Notes: a model not told the origin generated them from the letters alone. A DNA stretch of 64,000 nucleotides from Kibdelosporangium banguiense (GCF_017876405.1 NZ_JAGINW010000001.1:10119203-10183202); one strand, 5' to 3'; shown: positions 1-7,562, numbered from the stretch's first letter. Translations and numbers: made by a program.

Positions 1-648
1 GCAGATCAGCGAGATGAGCACGCCGTTGTCGCGGGCCAGGTGCAGGATCTCGCCCAGCCATGGGTCATCGCGGAAGCTGATCATGGGGGCGTGTCCCCCG
101 GGCGCGTGGATGAAGTCGAACCTGCCGACCTCGAAGCTGTCCAGCGGGTCCCGGTGGCGCTGCACGATCTGCCGCGCGGAGAGGAAGGAGTGCTCGGGCA
201 GGCGAGACATGCGTGCCGCGAGCTCAGGGTGCAACGTGGCGGCGTCCTTGTCCGTGCCGGGCAGCACGTCGGAGAGCGCCAGCCGCCCGAGGTGACGCTC
301 CAGCAGTCCGAGTTCCTGCTCGCGCCGCGCGACCAGGGGCGCGAACCGCTCGCGATAGTCCACCACATCGAACGTGGGAGAACTCTGCAGCTCGCGCGCC
401 TGCTGTGCCGTGGCCACGAGAGCGTCCAACGCGTGATACGGCAGCGCCATCCCGTTGATGTCCAGCTGGGGAACTGTCCCGTCGGGCGTGGCGAAAGTGA
501 ACTGGTGAGTGCTTTCGAACTGCCGGAGGACCTGTGCGAGTTCGACGAGGTAGAACCCCACCGACACCGACGCCCCGGAGGGCTCGGCCAGCGGCAGGTC
601 GCCCCCCGAGGGGATGATGATCAGCACTTCACGCTTACCGGTCGACAT
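1..648 (-). CDS. DJ-1/PfpI-family protein, 3' end cut by window edge
   Basis: This reading frame begins at an ATG whose complement is 646-648 and stays open for 216 codons to the window edge. The C-terminal visible part has the DJ-1/PfpI signature: a PGGH motif at residues 183-186 and a Cys at residue 216, the last visible codon, preceded by LISLI. In this superfamily a Cys in that position is the nucleophile-elbow cysteine. Members act as glyoxalase/chaperone (Hsp31-like), protease-like or amidotransferase-like cytosolic proteins; the exact reaction cannot be told from the fragment. It is divergent from the TetR gene starting at 778, so that regulator probably controls it. Family is clear, specific function is not. 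Confidence 0.8.
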   Translation of the reverse strand, partial: MSTGKREVLIIIPSGGDLPLAEPSGASVSVGFYLVELAQVLRQFESTHQFTFATPDGTVPQLDINGMALPYHALDALVATAQQARELQSSPTFDVVDYRERFAPLVARREQELGLLERHLGRLALSDVLPGTDKDAATLHPELAARMSRLPEHSFLSARQIVQRHRDPLDSFEVGRFDFIHAPGGHAPMISFRDDPWLGEILHLARDNGVLISLIC

Positions 649-701
649 GTCGATCGTTCCTTTTCTGTCTGGGACGTAGCTGTGCGCGGTATCCGGATTC
701 A

Positions 702-767
702 TGTCCACACGGACACTTTGGACTGCACCCCAAACATAGACTCAAGACAAAGTTGGACGCAAGTCCA
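702..767. promoter_or_regulatory. Divergent PfpI/TetR intergenic region with two inverted repeats
   Basis: The 129 bases between the divergent starts carry two short dyads, each with 5-base arms and a 4-base spacer: TGTCCACACGGACA at 702-715 and TGGACGCAAGTCCA at 754-767. The second lies 10 bases upstream of the TetR start. TetR proteins commonly bind dyads of this kind between themselves and a divergent target, so these are plausible operators. The assignment is inference. Confidence 0.4.
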
Positions 768-777
768 TCAGTCGTCT

Positions 778-1389
778 ATGGTCGTGGATGTGAGCAACGA
801 CCCGGCTCTCGGGCTACGGGAGCGCAAGAAGCTGCAGGCACGACGAGCGATCCGCGACGCGGCACTGAAGCTCTTCGCCGAGCGCGGATACGACTCGGTG
901 AGCGTGGAGGAGATCGCCGCCGCCGCAAACGTCTCCCGGGCGACGTTCTTCAACTACTACCCCACGAAAGAGGACACGATCACCGAGCCGGACCCGCAGG
1001 AGCGGGCCGTGTGGGCGAGCATTCGCGCGAAACACGCCGACACCGAACCCCTGTGGCGGGCGATCACGGACACCGTCCTGGAAGGACTGGAATCGATCGA
1101 GAAATCGTTCGTGGCGCTCCGGCGGATGAAGTCCTCGACCCCGGCGATGGCGGCCACGTTCCGCAAAGGCAGCCAATGGATCAGCGAAGACCTCCGCGCC
1201 TGGGTCGAACAACGAACCCCCGCACAAGACCTCCCATCGGCCCGCCTGCAACTCAACCTGGCGATGGCAGCACTCATGACCGCCTACGAACAATGGCAAC
1301 CCAACGACCCGTTCCACGAATTCATCGACACCGCCCGCGCCAACCTGGCCACGGCAGGTGCCGCCTTCGACACGCCCACCGATCACTGA
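778..1389 (+). CDS. TetR-family transcriptional regulator
   Basis: This is a 203-residue protein, a normal length for TetR. The N-terminal helix-turn-helix spans about residues 43-61 (core SVEEIAAAANVSRATFFNYY), preceded by the usual RRAIRDAALKLFAERGY helix. The C-terminal ligand-binding half resembles the acyl-CoA-type TetR group only loosely, so the ligand is unknown. The ATG at 778 is chosen because the Arg/Lys-rich start of the DNA-binding domain follows about 12 residues later; GTG codons at 784 and 790 are alternatives. The open frame extends further upstream but there overlaps the divergent PfpI gene. It probably represses itself and the PfpI gene. Confidence 0.9.
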   Translation: MVVDVSNDPALGLRERKKLQARRAIRDAALKLFAERGYDSVSVEEIAAAANVSRATFFNYYPTKEDTITEPDPQERAVWASIRAKHADTEPLWRAITDTVLEGLESIEKSFVALRRMKSSTPAMAATFRKGSQWISEDLRAWVEQRTPAQDLPSARLQLNLAMAALMTAYEQWQPNDPFHEFIDTARANLATAGAAFDTPTDH

Positions 1390-1398
1390 TGCAGGTCC

Positions 1399-1617
1399 TC
1401 AAGCATTGATGTCGCACGGGTGTGTCGCGAGCGGCGTGACGTGGATGTCCATGTACGGGAAGAGCGGCAGCCCGGCCAGCAGAGTGTGCAGCTCGTCGTT
1501 GGACTCGACGTCGAAGATCGAGAAGTTGGCGTACTCACCGGTGATCCGCCAGAGATGCAGCCACTTTCCGCACTGTTGCAGCTGCTGGACGTCCGTCTTC
1601 CGCACGTGGAACAGCAC
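1399..1617 (-). pseudogene. catC: Muconolactone isomerase (catC) remnant with internal deletion
   Basis: The C-terminal two-thirds matches muconolactone delta-isomerase closely: GKWLHLWRITGEYANFSIFD, then SNDELHTLLAGLPLFPYMDI and a TPLATHP ending. The N-terminus has the typical LFHVR start (GTG at 1617), but the roughly 25 residues that normally separate it from the GKW block are missing, leaving 72 residues instead of about 92-96. It lies just downstream of a catA remnant on the same strand, the usual catA-catC order of the catechol ortho-cleavage (beta-ketoadipate) pathway. The deletion removes core structure, so it is most likely non-functional. Confidence 0.75.
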
Positions 1618-1619
1618 GC

Positions 1620-1847
1620 TCAGCCTCGCACCGGGTCGAGCGCGAAGCCGTAGCCGACCTTGGCACTGCCATCGTCCTGGGCAACGGGAGACAGGATCAG
1701 CTCGGGCTTCACCGCACTGGCGATGTCGTCGTCGTTGTGCGGATCGCCGGGGAAGTACAGCTGCGCGGTGAGCAGTTCGTGGCCAGGCGCGGAGACTTTG
1801 ACGTGCAGGTGCGCCGGCCGCCAGGCATGCCAGCCCGCTGGCTTCCC
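1620..1847 (-). pseudogene. catA: Catechol 1,2-dioxygenase (catA) C-terminal remnant
   Basis: Read on the minus strand, this stretch encodes about 75 residues ending at the TGA at 1622-1620. They contain GWHAWRPAHLH, KVSAPGHELLTAQLYFPGD and AVKPELILSP. These are C-terminal blocks of intradiol catechol dioxygenases; the two His in the RPAHLH block belong to the non-haem iron site in this family. Similarity stops abruptly near 1847, where plus-strand ornithine cyclodeaminase sequence begins. At least two-thirds of the enzyme, including the N-terminal dimerisation region and the Tyr iron ligands, is absent. It is a truncated relic. Confidence 0.75.
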
Positions 1848-1849
1848 CC

Positions 1850-2294
1850 GCGCCCAACCGAATGGCCATCGTCGGCGCAGGAGGCCAGGCCGCCGACCAG
1901 GTTCGCGCCGTGCACGCCGTTCGCCCCTTGGCCGAGCTGACGGTGACCGACCTCAACCGGACCCGAGCCAGCATTGGCATCGGCCATGCTGCCCGCCCGA
2001 GTGCACATCAACGCCATCGGCGCGTTCCGGCCGACGATGCGGGAGCTTCCGGACGACCTGCTCGCCGAAGCCACAGTCGTCATCGATGACCGTGCGGCGA
2101 TCCTCGACGAGTCCGGCGAAATTCTGCACGCGTTGTCCAGCGGGGCGATTGTGGCCGATGACCTCATCGTGCTCGGTGAGGCTCTGTCCCATCCGCCCGC
2201 GCGGCGGGATCGAACGGTGTTCAAGACCGTCGGCGTCGCCGCCCAGGACTGGGCTCTGGCTCGAGTGCTCGCGGCGAAGTTTCTCCCGACGTGA
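1850..2294 (+). pseudogene. Ornithine cyclodeaminase/mu-crystallin family remnant
   Basis: Two pieces of one family member lie in different frames. The first (1853-1980) reads MAIVGAGGQAADQVRAVHAV, the Rossmann GxGxxA loop of ornithine cyclodeaminase/mu-crystallin proteins. The second (1986-2294) reads VHINAIGAFRPTMRELPD, then a SGAIVADDLIVLGE segment and VFKTVGVAAQDWA, the C-terminal half. The stretch normally joining them is missing and the frame changes, so there is an internal deletion as well as loss of the N-terminal half. It abuts the catA remnant head-on, which suggests a rearrangement junction near 1845. Confidence 0.7.
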
Positions 2295-2378
2295 CTGTCC
2301 GATGGGCCAGCCGGTCACAGGCGTCGGCGCGTTGCCCAAAGCCTGGCTGACGGCCCGGCAGTGCGAAATCCCCACATT

Positions 2379-2483
2379 GGTGCCGTTGCCGTCGTCCCGG
2401 CTGTTGCGCTCGGCATTGCCGTAGTCGAAACAACAACCACCGTTGTAACGCGTCCCGTTGAAGATCGCGTACATGCCTTCGGG
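2379..2483 (-). pseudogene. GH54 arabinofuranosidase fragment (inverted)
   Basis: A 35-residue minus-strand stretch begins PEGMYAIFNGTRYNGGCCFD and continues YGNAERNSRDDGNGT. It is almost identical to residues around 183-217 of the intact GH54 enzyme at 6209-7270, including the vicinal Cys-Cys pair. Similarity ends abruptly on both sides. It is an inverted partial copy left by recombination, not an expressed gene. Confidence 0.8.
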
Positions 2484-2680
2484 CTCTGTGTCCACTTTCG
2501 ACTATTACCCGCCGAGGACAGTCCGTTGTGTCATTTTCCTCCGTCTTTTCGCATTTTCAGTACGTCAGCAGAGGACGAAAGACCGGATCATCAGGTCTCG
2601 AGCCGGCGATAGCCATGACCCTCACGCGCAAGCAGAACGTGACGGAACCGTTGCCAGACGACGATCTGGAGTACTAAACT
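2484..2680. other. Intergenic stretch, no gene recognised
   Basis: This stretch lies between the inverted arabinofuranosidase fragment and the promoter of the first intact arabinofuranosidase. It is AT-richer than its surroundings. No convincing coding frame or further gene relic was recognised. Confidence 0.4.
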
Positions 2681-2711
2681 TTGACAATCGAGATGTTAGC
2701 GCTAACACAAT
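2681..2711 (+). promoter_or_regulatory. Promoter with overlapping LacI-type operator
   Basis: A TTGACA -35 hexamer lies at 2681-2686. A perfect 14-base palindrome, TGTTAGCGCTAACA, lies at 2694-2707 and covers the spacer and the likely -10 region (TAACAC at 2703 or CACAAT at 2706). Palindromes with a central CGCTAACA/TGTTAGCG core are typical of LacI-family repressors controlling glycoside hydrolases in actinomycetes. The layout predicts repression of the arabinofuranosidase at 2858 until a sugar inducer is present. A one-mismatch copy lies at 9366-9379. Confidence 0.65.
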
Positions 2712-2857
2712 CTCGGCTCCACGACACGATAGTCGCCTGACGTAAGCCGACCACTCCATTCCCCCGCCGGATGTCCGATGTGGCCGGCGAGAGGTCCGGC
2801 CCATTCAGGTTCCTGCCCTGCAGGCAGTGCTCGCCGTCAACGATGATGGGAGTTCCG

Positions 2858-3961
2858 ATGCCCCGTATGAACTGGTCCGCGGTGATCGCCTCCTCCGGCG
2901 CCCCAACTGTTCCACGTCGCGCCGCCGGCCGGACGACGAAAGTCGTATTCGTGGCGGCGGGGGTGCTGGCGAGTTCGCTGACGTGGTCCGCGCCCGCCTC
3001 GGCGGCCGCGACCGGTCCGTGTGACATCTATGCCGCTGGCGGAACCCCTTGTGTAGCAGCACACAGCACCGTTCGCGCGCTCTACGGTTCCTACAACGGG
3101 AGCCTGTACCAGGTCCGTCGATCATCGGACAACACGACCAGAAATATCGGCGTACTGTCCCCGGGCGGTGCGGCCAATGCCGCGGCGCAGGATTCGTTCT
3201 GTGCCGGCACGTCGTGCGTCATCACCGTCGTCCTCGACCAGTCCGGGCGGGGAAACCACCTGGCCTATCAGGGACCCGGCGGCGCGGGCGGCTCGGACGT
3301 CCCGGCGAAGGCGACCAGCGAGTCGCTGACGATCGGGACGAACAAGGCCTATTCGTTGTACATCAACGCGAGGAACAGCTACTGGCGCAACGGGTCCTCG
3401 TCGGGTGTCCCGACTGGGAGCGCTCCCGAAGGCATGTACATGGTCACCAGCGGCACACACGTCAACAACGGCTGCTGCTTCGACTACGGCAACAGCGAAA
3501 CGACCCGCAAGGCTGACGGCCCCGGTGCCATGGACGCGATCAACTTCAGCCGGCAATGCTGGTTCGGCGGGTGTTCCGGGTCCGGTCCCTGGGTACAGGC
3601 GGATCTGGAGTGGGGGCTGTTCCCGGGTGGCAGCACATCCTGGAACCCCAACCAGCGATCGTTCACCAGCAAGTTCGTCACCGCGACGCTGAAGAACAAC
3701 GGAACCACGCGGTTTGCGATCAAAGGCAGCAACGCACAGTCCGGCGGCCTGGCGACCTTGTGGGACGGCTCGCTTCCCAGGGGATACAACCCGATGAAGA
3801 AGCAAGGGGCGATCGTGCTGGGCAGCGGCGGCGACTGCTGCAACGGCAACACCAACATCAGCATCGGAACTTTCTACGAAGGCGCGATCGTCGCGGGTTA
3901 TCCGTCCGACGCGACCGAGAACGCGGTACAGGCCAACATCGTTGGTGCTGGTTACCGCTAA
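2858..3961 (+). CDS. Secreted GH54 alpha-L-arabinofuranosidase (catalytic domain only)
   Basis: This 367-residue precursor has a long leader (hydrophobic VVFVAAGVLASSLTW, then APASAAA) and a single GH54 catalytic domain starting PCDIYAAGGTPCVAAHST. GH54 enzymes release terminal L-arabinose from arabinoxylan and arabinan. Known GH54 landmarks are present: vicinal Cys206-Cys207 (GCCFDYG), the nucleophile-type Glu251 in ADLEWGLF and the acid/base-type Asp326 in GSGGDCC. Fungal GH54 enzymes carry a C-terminal CBM42; here the protein ends after the catalytic domain. The ATG at 2858 is chosen for its GGGAG ribosome site. It is followed by a short leader relic and a CE1 esterase gene, which suggests one hemicellulose transcript. 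Confidence 0.9.
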   Translation: MPRMNWSAVIASSGAPTVPRRAAGRTTKVVFVAAGVLASSLTWSAPASAAATGPCDIYAAGGTPCVAAHSTVRALYGSYNGSLYQVRRSSDNTTRNIGVLSPGGAANAAAQDSFCAGTSCVITVVLDQSGRGNHLAYQGPGGAGGSDVPAKATSESLTIGTNKAYSLYINARNSYWRNGSSSGVPTGSAPEGMYMVTSGTHVNNGCCFDYGNSETTRKADGPGAMDAINFSRQCWFGGCSGSGPWVQADLEWGLFPGGSTSWNPNQRSFTSKFVTATLKNNGTTRFAIKGSNAQSGGLATLWDGSLPRGYNPMKKQGAIVLGSGGDCCNGNTNISIGTFYEGAIVAGYPSDATENAVQANIVGAGYR

Positions 3962-3975
3962 GGGGAGATCAACAC

Positions 3976-4044
3976 ATGACCAGCAACCGATGGCAGACAG
4001 CCGTCCTCGGCGCGGCGGCCGCGCTCCGAGTGCTGAACAGCTGA
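3976..4044 (+). pseudogene. 22-codon truncated leader relic
   Basis: A 22-residue frame (MTSNRWQTAVLGAAAALRVL then NS) starts with a good ribosome site (AGGGGAG, 9 bases upstream) and ends just before the ribosome site of the esterase. It looks like the first residues of a secreted enzyme whose remainder has been deleted. A translated upstream leader cannot be excluded. A similar stub occurs at 7386-7508. Confidence 0.4.
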
Positions 4045-4057
4045 GAGGAGCAAGAGA

Positions 4058-4975
4058 ATGGTTCGTCGTTTCCTTACCGCGTTGCTGACCGCGATATCGC
4101 TGTTCGCCGCCGCCTTGCTGACGGCCTCGCCGGCGTCCGCGGCCTCGTTGACCCAGGTCACCAACTTCGGCACCAACCCGTCGAACCTGCAGATGTACCT
4201 GTACGTGCCGAACACGGTGAAACCCAAGCCGGCGATCCTCGTTGCGGTGCACTACTGCACGGGTTCCGGTCCGGCCTTCTACTCCGGGACCGAGTTCGCC
4301 AGGCTGGCCGACCGCTACGGGTTCGTCGTCATCTACCCGTCGGTGACCCGTGCCAGCAAGTGTTTCGACGTTTCCTCCCCACAGGCGCTGAAGCACAACG
4401 GCGGCAGCGACCCGGTCGGGATCGTGTCGATGGTCCGGTACGTGGTGCAGCACAACAACGCCGACGCCGGCCGTGTGTACGTCACCGGGGCATCGTCGGG
4501 CGCCATGATGACCAACGTCCTGCTCGGTGACTATCCGGACGTGTTCAAGGCCGGCGCGGCCTTCTCCGGTGTGCCGTTCGGATGCTTCGCCACCACCAAC
4601 GGTTCGGAGTGGAACAGCCAGTGCGCCAACGGACAGATCATCAAGACCCCGCAGCAGTGGGGCGATCTCGTCCGCGCCGCGTACCCCGGCTACAGCGGAC
4701 CGAGGCCACGGATGCAGTTGTGGCACGGCACGACCGACGCCACGCTGCGATACCCGAACTTCGGTGAGGCGATCAAACAGTGGACGAACGTGGCGGGCAT
4801 CAGCCAGAGCCCGACCACGACTGATCGCCCACAGTCCAACTGGACCCGCACCCGCTACAACCTTGGCGGCACCGTCCAGGTGGAAGGCATCAGCATCCAA
4901 GGCGTCGGCCACGCCCTCCCGCAGGGCGGTATGGCCCAGTACGTCATCGACTTCTTCGGCCTGTCCCGCGCATAG
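4058..4975 (+). CDS. Secreted CE1 (PHB-depolymerase-type) esterase, acetylxylan esterase-like
   Basis: This is a 305-residue secreted alpha/beta hydrolase with a clear Sec signal (FLTALLTAISLFAAALL then ASPASAA). The catalytic triad is readable: Ser146 in GASSG, Asp227 in WHGTTDATL and His285 in GVGHALP. The family (esterase PHB depolymerase, CE1) includes acetylxylan and feruloyl esterases that remove side groups from xylan. Its position right after an arabinofuranosidase supports an acetylxylan or feruloyl esterase role. No carbohydrate-binding module is attached, unlike the CE1 enzyme at 7563-8810. The ATG at 4058 has a GAGAGGAG ribosome site. The substrate is inferred from context. Confidence 0.85.
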   Translation: MVRRFLTALLTAISLFAAALLTASPASAASLTQVTNFGTNPSNLQMYLYVPNTVKPKPAILVAVHYCTGSGPAFYSGTEFARLADRYGFVVIYPSVTRASKCFDVSSPQALKHNGGSDPVGIVSMVRYVVQHNNADAGRVYVTGASSGAMMTNVLLGDYPDVFKAGAAFSGVPFGCFATTNGSEWNSQCANGQIIKTPQQWGDLVRAAYPGYSGPRPRMQLWHGTTDATLRYPNFGEAIKQWTNVAGISQSPTTTDRPQSNWTRTRYNLGGTVQVEGISIQGVGHALPQGGMAQYVIDFFGLSRA

Positions 4976-5007
4976 CCGGCATTCCCGGCGCGGGCCGCTA
5001 CACCCTG

Positions 5008-5025
5008 ACCGGTCTGCAGACCGGT
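5008..5025. promoter_or_regulatory. 18-base perfect palindrome
   Basis: ACCGGTCTGCAGACCGGT is a perfect 18-base palindrome 33 bases after the CE1 esterase stop and about 180 bases before the polyester-hydrolase start. With no spacer it forms a poor hairpin, so a dimeric repressor site is more likely than a terminator. The rest of the 4976-5208 gap has no recognised gene. Confidence 0.4.
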
Positions 5026-5208
5026 GCGACGTCGACCACGGCCAGCGCGATCAGCGCTTCAGTCCCGCACACGGCGTCGTGATGTACCCAGTCGCCGCCC
5101 GTAACGGTCCACTCCGGACGGTCTGTGAGTCCCTGCACCCGGCTCGCGGATCTCCGCGCACGACGGCGGCAACGACAACTCCCCTGCACCGACAAGGAGG
5201 TCGTAACA

Positions 5209-6132
5209 GTGCGACATGTCATAAAATCCCGGGCTCCGGCAGGTGCCGAACCCCCCATCCCCCGGCGGCGACTGCTCAAACAAGCTGTCACCGCAGCCGC
5301 GGTAGTCCTGGGGATACTCGCGCCCGCGGTCTCGCCGCAATCAGCGTTGGCGGCGGCCAATCCGTACCAGCGGGGCCCGGATCCGACCCTCGCCAGCGTC
5401 GCGGCCACGAACGGACCGTTTGCCACCGCGCAAATGACCGTGCCGCCAGGCAATGGTTTCAACGGCGGGTACATCTACTACCCGACGGACACAAGCCTGG
5501 GTACGTGGGGTGCGGTCGCGATCGTGCCCGGCTACACAGCACTGTTCAAGAACGAAGAGGCCTGGATGGGGCCGCGACTGGCGTCCTTCGGGTTCGTGGT
5601 GATCGGCATCGAAACCAACAGCCGCACGGACTTCGACACCGCTCGGGGAACGCAACTGCTGGCCGCGCTGGACTACTTGACGCAGAAGAGCGCGGTGCGC
5701 AACCGGGTCGACCCCGGCCGGCTGGGCGTGATCGGGCACTCCATGGGTGGTGGCGGTGCCCTCGTCGCCGCCACCCAGAGGCCGTCGCTGAAGGCCGCGG
5801 TGGGGCTCGCGCCGTTCAAGCCGTCCGGGAACCTGGCCAACGACCGCGTGCCGACGATGTTCATCGCCGGAAACCGGGACACAGTGGTCACTCCGTCCTA
5901 TCTGGATGGTCTCTACGGCAGTCTGCCCGCGGCGACGAAGAAGGCCTACGTGCAGATCAACGGCGCCGACCATCTGTTCGCCACCAAGCCGAACACGGTC
6001 GAGATGCGCACGTTGATCCCCTGGCTGAAGATCTTCCTCGACAACGACACCCGCTACAGCCAGTTCCTGTGCCCGACTTTGCTGGACAAGACCGGTGTCT
6101 CGATGTACCGCGGCACCTGCCCGTTGATCTAG
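5209..6132 (+). CDS. Exported polyester hydrolase (cutinase/PETase-fold, dienelactone-hydrolase superfamily)
   Basis: This 307-residue precursor has a twin-arginine-like leader (PRRRLLKQAVTAAAVVLG). The mature part follows the actinobacterial cutinase/polyester-hydrolase pattern closely: start NPYQRGPDPT, IYYPTDTS, the oxyanion PGYTA loop, WMGPRLASFGFVVIGIETNS and GHSMGGGG. The triad is Ser178, Asp224 (AGNRDT) and His255 (GADHLF). Two C-terminal Cys (FLCP and RGTCPLI) match the conserved terminal disulfide. Such enzymes hydrolyse cutin and other polyesters, some including PET. One difference is visible: the position usually occupied by Trp-His after the Ser strand reads APFK here. The GTG at 5209 is chosen for its AAGGAGG site. 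Polyester activity is inferred from homology. Confidence 0.85.
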   Translation: MRHVIKSRAPAGAEPPIPRRRLLKQAVTAAAVVLGILAPAVSPQSALAAANPYQRGPDPTLASVAATNGPFATAQMTVPPGNGFNGGYIYYPTDTSLGTWGAVAIVPGYTALFKNEEAWMGPRLASFGFVVIGIETNSRTDFDTARGTQLLAALDYLTQKSAVRNRVDPGRLGVIGHSMGGGGALVAATQRPSLKAAVGLAPFKPSGNLANDRVPTMFIAGNRDTVVTPSYLDGLYGSLPAATKKAYVQINGADHLFATKPNTVEMRTLIPWLKIFLDNDTRYSQFLCPTLLDKTGVSMYRGTCPLI

Positions 6133-6140
6133 CACCTGAG

Positions 6141-6174
6141 CCTGGCCGGGACCACGGTGGTGTTCCCGGCCAGG
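6141..6174 (+). terminator. Hairpin after polyester hydrolase
   Basis: Eleven-base perfect arms CCTGGCCGGGA (6141-6151) and TCCCGGCCAGG (6164-6174) enclose a 12-base loop, 8 bases after the stop codon. There is no T-tract, which is common for actinobacterial terminators. Confidence 0.65.
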
Positions 6175-6208
6175 CGCGATCGGATTACGCACCAGAAAGG
6201 AGTACACC

Positions 6209-7270
6209 TTGCGAAAGTTGAGGACCTCAGGCCGGTTGGCGGTGATCACCGCTGCCATGGCACTCGCCATCACCGGTGCGAGTGTGACAGGAACGCAGAC
6301 CGCGACGGCAGCCGGCACTCTGCCGTGTGACATCTACGCCAGCGGTGGCACGCCTTGCGTGGCCGCCCACAGCACCACCAGGGCGTTGTTCGGCGCATAC
6401 AACGGTCCGCTGTACCAAGTCAGGCGCTCCAGGGACAACACCACCCGGGACATCGGCGTCCTGAGCGCGGGCGGAGTCGCCAACGCGGCAACGCAGGACT
6501 CTTTCTGCGCGGGCACAACCTGTCTCATCACGATCATCTACGACCAGACCAGCAGGCACAACAACCTCACCCAGGCCCCGCCCGGAGGATTCCCCGGCCC
6601 GGCTCCGGGCGGGTACGACAACCTCGCGAACGCCACTGCGGCACCGACCACGGTAGGCGGCCGCAAAGCGTACGGCGTGTTCGTGGCCCCTGGCACCGGA
6701 TACCGCAACAACAACACCAACGGTGTGGCGACCGGTGACCAGCCCGAAGGCATGTACGCGATCCTCGACGGGACGCATTACAACGGTGGTTGTTGTTTCG
6801 ACTACGGCAATGCCGAGCGCAACAGCCGGGACAACGGCAACGGCACCATGGAAGCCATCTACTTCGGCAACATCAAAGTCTGGGGTTACGGCACCGGTCC
6901 CGGCCCCTGGGTGATGGCCGACCTCGAAAACGGCCTGTTCTCCGGCGTGAACCAGCGTTACAACGCCAACGACCCGACCGTGAACCACCGGTACCTGACC
7001 GCCATCATCAAAGGCGAACCGAACCACTGGGCCATCCGCGCCGGCAACGCCCAGTCCGGCGGCCTGTCGACCTATTACAACGGCAAGCGCCCCAACGTCC
7101 CCGGCTACAACCCGATGAAGAAGGAAGGCGCGATCATCCTCGGCATCGGCGGAGACAACAGCCACGGCTCCGCTGGCACCTTCTACGAAGGCGTCATGAC
7201 CTCCGGCTACCCGACAGACGCCACCGAGAACGCAGTGCAGGCCAACATCACCGCAGCCGGCTACCGCTAG
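6209..7270 (+). CDS. Second secreted GH54 alpha-L-arabinofuranosidase
   Basis: This 353-residue paralogue of the enzyme at 2858-3961 shares the order PCDIYASGGTPC, YQVRRS, DNTTRDIGVLS, PEGMY, GCCFDYG and the ending TENAVQANITAAGYR. The vicinal Cys pair is Cys195-Cys196, the nucleophile-type Glu240 lies in ADLENGLFSG and the acid/base-type Asp316 in GIGGDNSHG. These catalytic surroundings follow the family standard more closely than the first copy. The start is a TTG at 6209 with AAAGGAG 7 bases upstream, followed by a Sec signal ending TATAAG. No CBM42 is present. It lies behind a hairpin, so it may have its own weak promoter or depend on readthrough. Confidence 0.9.
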   Translation: MRKLRTSGRLAVITAAMALAITGASVTGTQTATAAGTLPCDIYASGGTPCVAAHSTTRALFGAYNGPLYQVRRSRDNTTRDIGVLSAGGVANAATQDSFCAGTTCLITIIYDQTSRHNNLTQAPPGGFPGPAPGGYDNLANATAAPTTVGGRKAYGVFVAPGTGYRNNNTNGVATGDQPEGMYAILDGTHYNGGCCFDYGNAERNSRDNGNGTMEAIYFGNIKVWGYGTGPGPWVMADLENGLFSGVNQRYNANDPTVNHRYLTAIIKGEPNHWAIRAGNAQSGGLSTYYNGKRPNVPGYNPMKKEGAIILGIGGDNSHGSAGTFYEGVMTSGYPTDATENAVQANITAAGYR

Positions 7271-7278
7271 ATCGAGCT

Positions 7279-7312
7279 CCCGGACAGGCGTGCGGCACGC
7301 ACCCTGTCCGGG
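7279..7312 (+). terminator. Hairpin after second arabinofuranosidase
   Basis: Ten-base arms CCCGGACAGG (7279-7288) and CCTGTCCGGG (7303-7312) lie 9 bases after the stop codon. The loop contains a further small GC-rich dyad. Confidence 0.65.
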
Positions 7313-7385
7313 CCGCCCTTCAGTTCACTGTAGACACAAAGCCGAAAGCGCATCACATTCATCCGGTCCTGGAGGCATATCGACC

Positions 7386-7508
7386 ATGAGACAACACGTC
7401 ATCACACCGAGGGGAAAGAACCCGGACGCTCCGCAGAGACGACCTCGGTGGCGTCCCCGCCCCATAACAGGGATCGCCGCGTGCGAACGCCATTGCTCTC
7501 CTCATTGA
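7386..7508 (+). pseudogene. 40-codon truncated leader relic
   Basis: A frame starting ATG at 7386 with GGAGG 11 bases upstream encodes a basic N-terminus (MRQHVITPRGKNPDAPQRRP, then RWRPRP) of the kind that precedes a Tat or long Sec signal. It stops after 40 residues with no hydrophobic core. It is probably the 5' end of a lost secreted enzyme gene. No function can be assigned. Confidence 0.35.
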
Positions 7509-7515
7509 AAACACC

Positions 7516-7543
7516 GGGCAAGCACCCGGGGCAGGGCTTGCCC
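7516..7543. terminator. Hairpin between convergent genes
   Basis: Eight-base arms GGGCAAGC (7516-7523) and GCTTGCCC (7536-7543) lie between the plus-strand relic and the end of the minus-strand esterase at 7563. It could serve as a terminator for the minus-strand gene. Confidence 0.45.
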
Positions 7544-7562
7544 CCGGATGCTCGGCAAGCGA

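Noticed and set aside
40..777. Long plus-strand open frame upstream of and in frame with the TetR gene
   Set aside because: It overlaps the well-supported minus-strand PfpI gene, and the protein read from it is Arg/His-rich GC-artefact sequence. Only the TetR part from 778 is coding-like.
3122..4912. 596-codon minus-strand open frame
   Set aside because: It lies opposite two convincing secreted enzymes and reads as low-complexity Arg/Val/Gly sequence, a mirror of codon bias.
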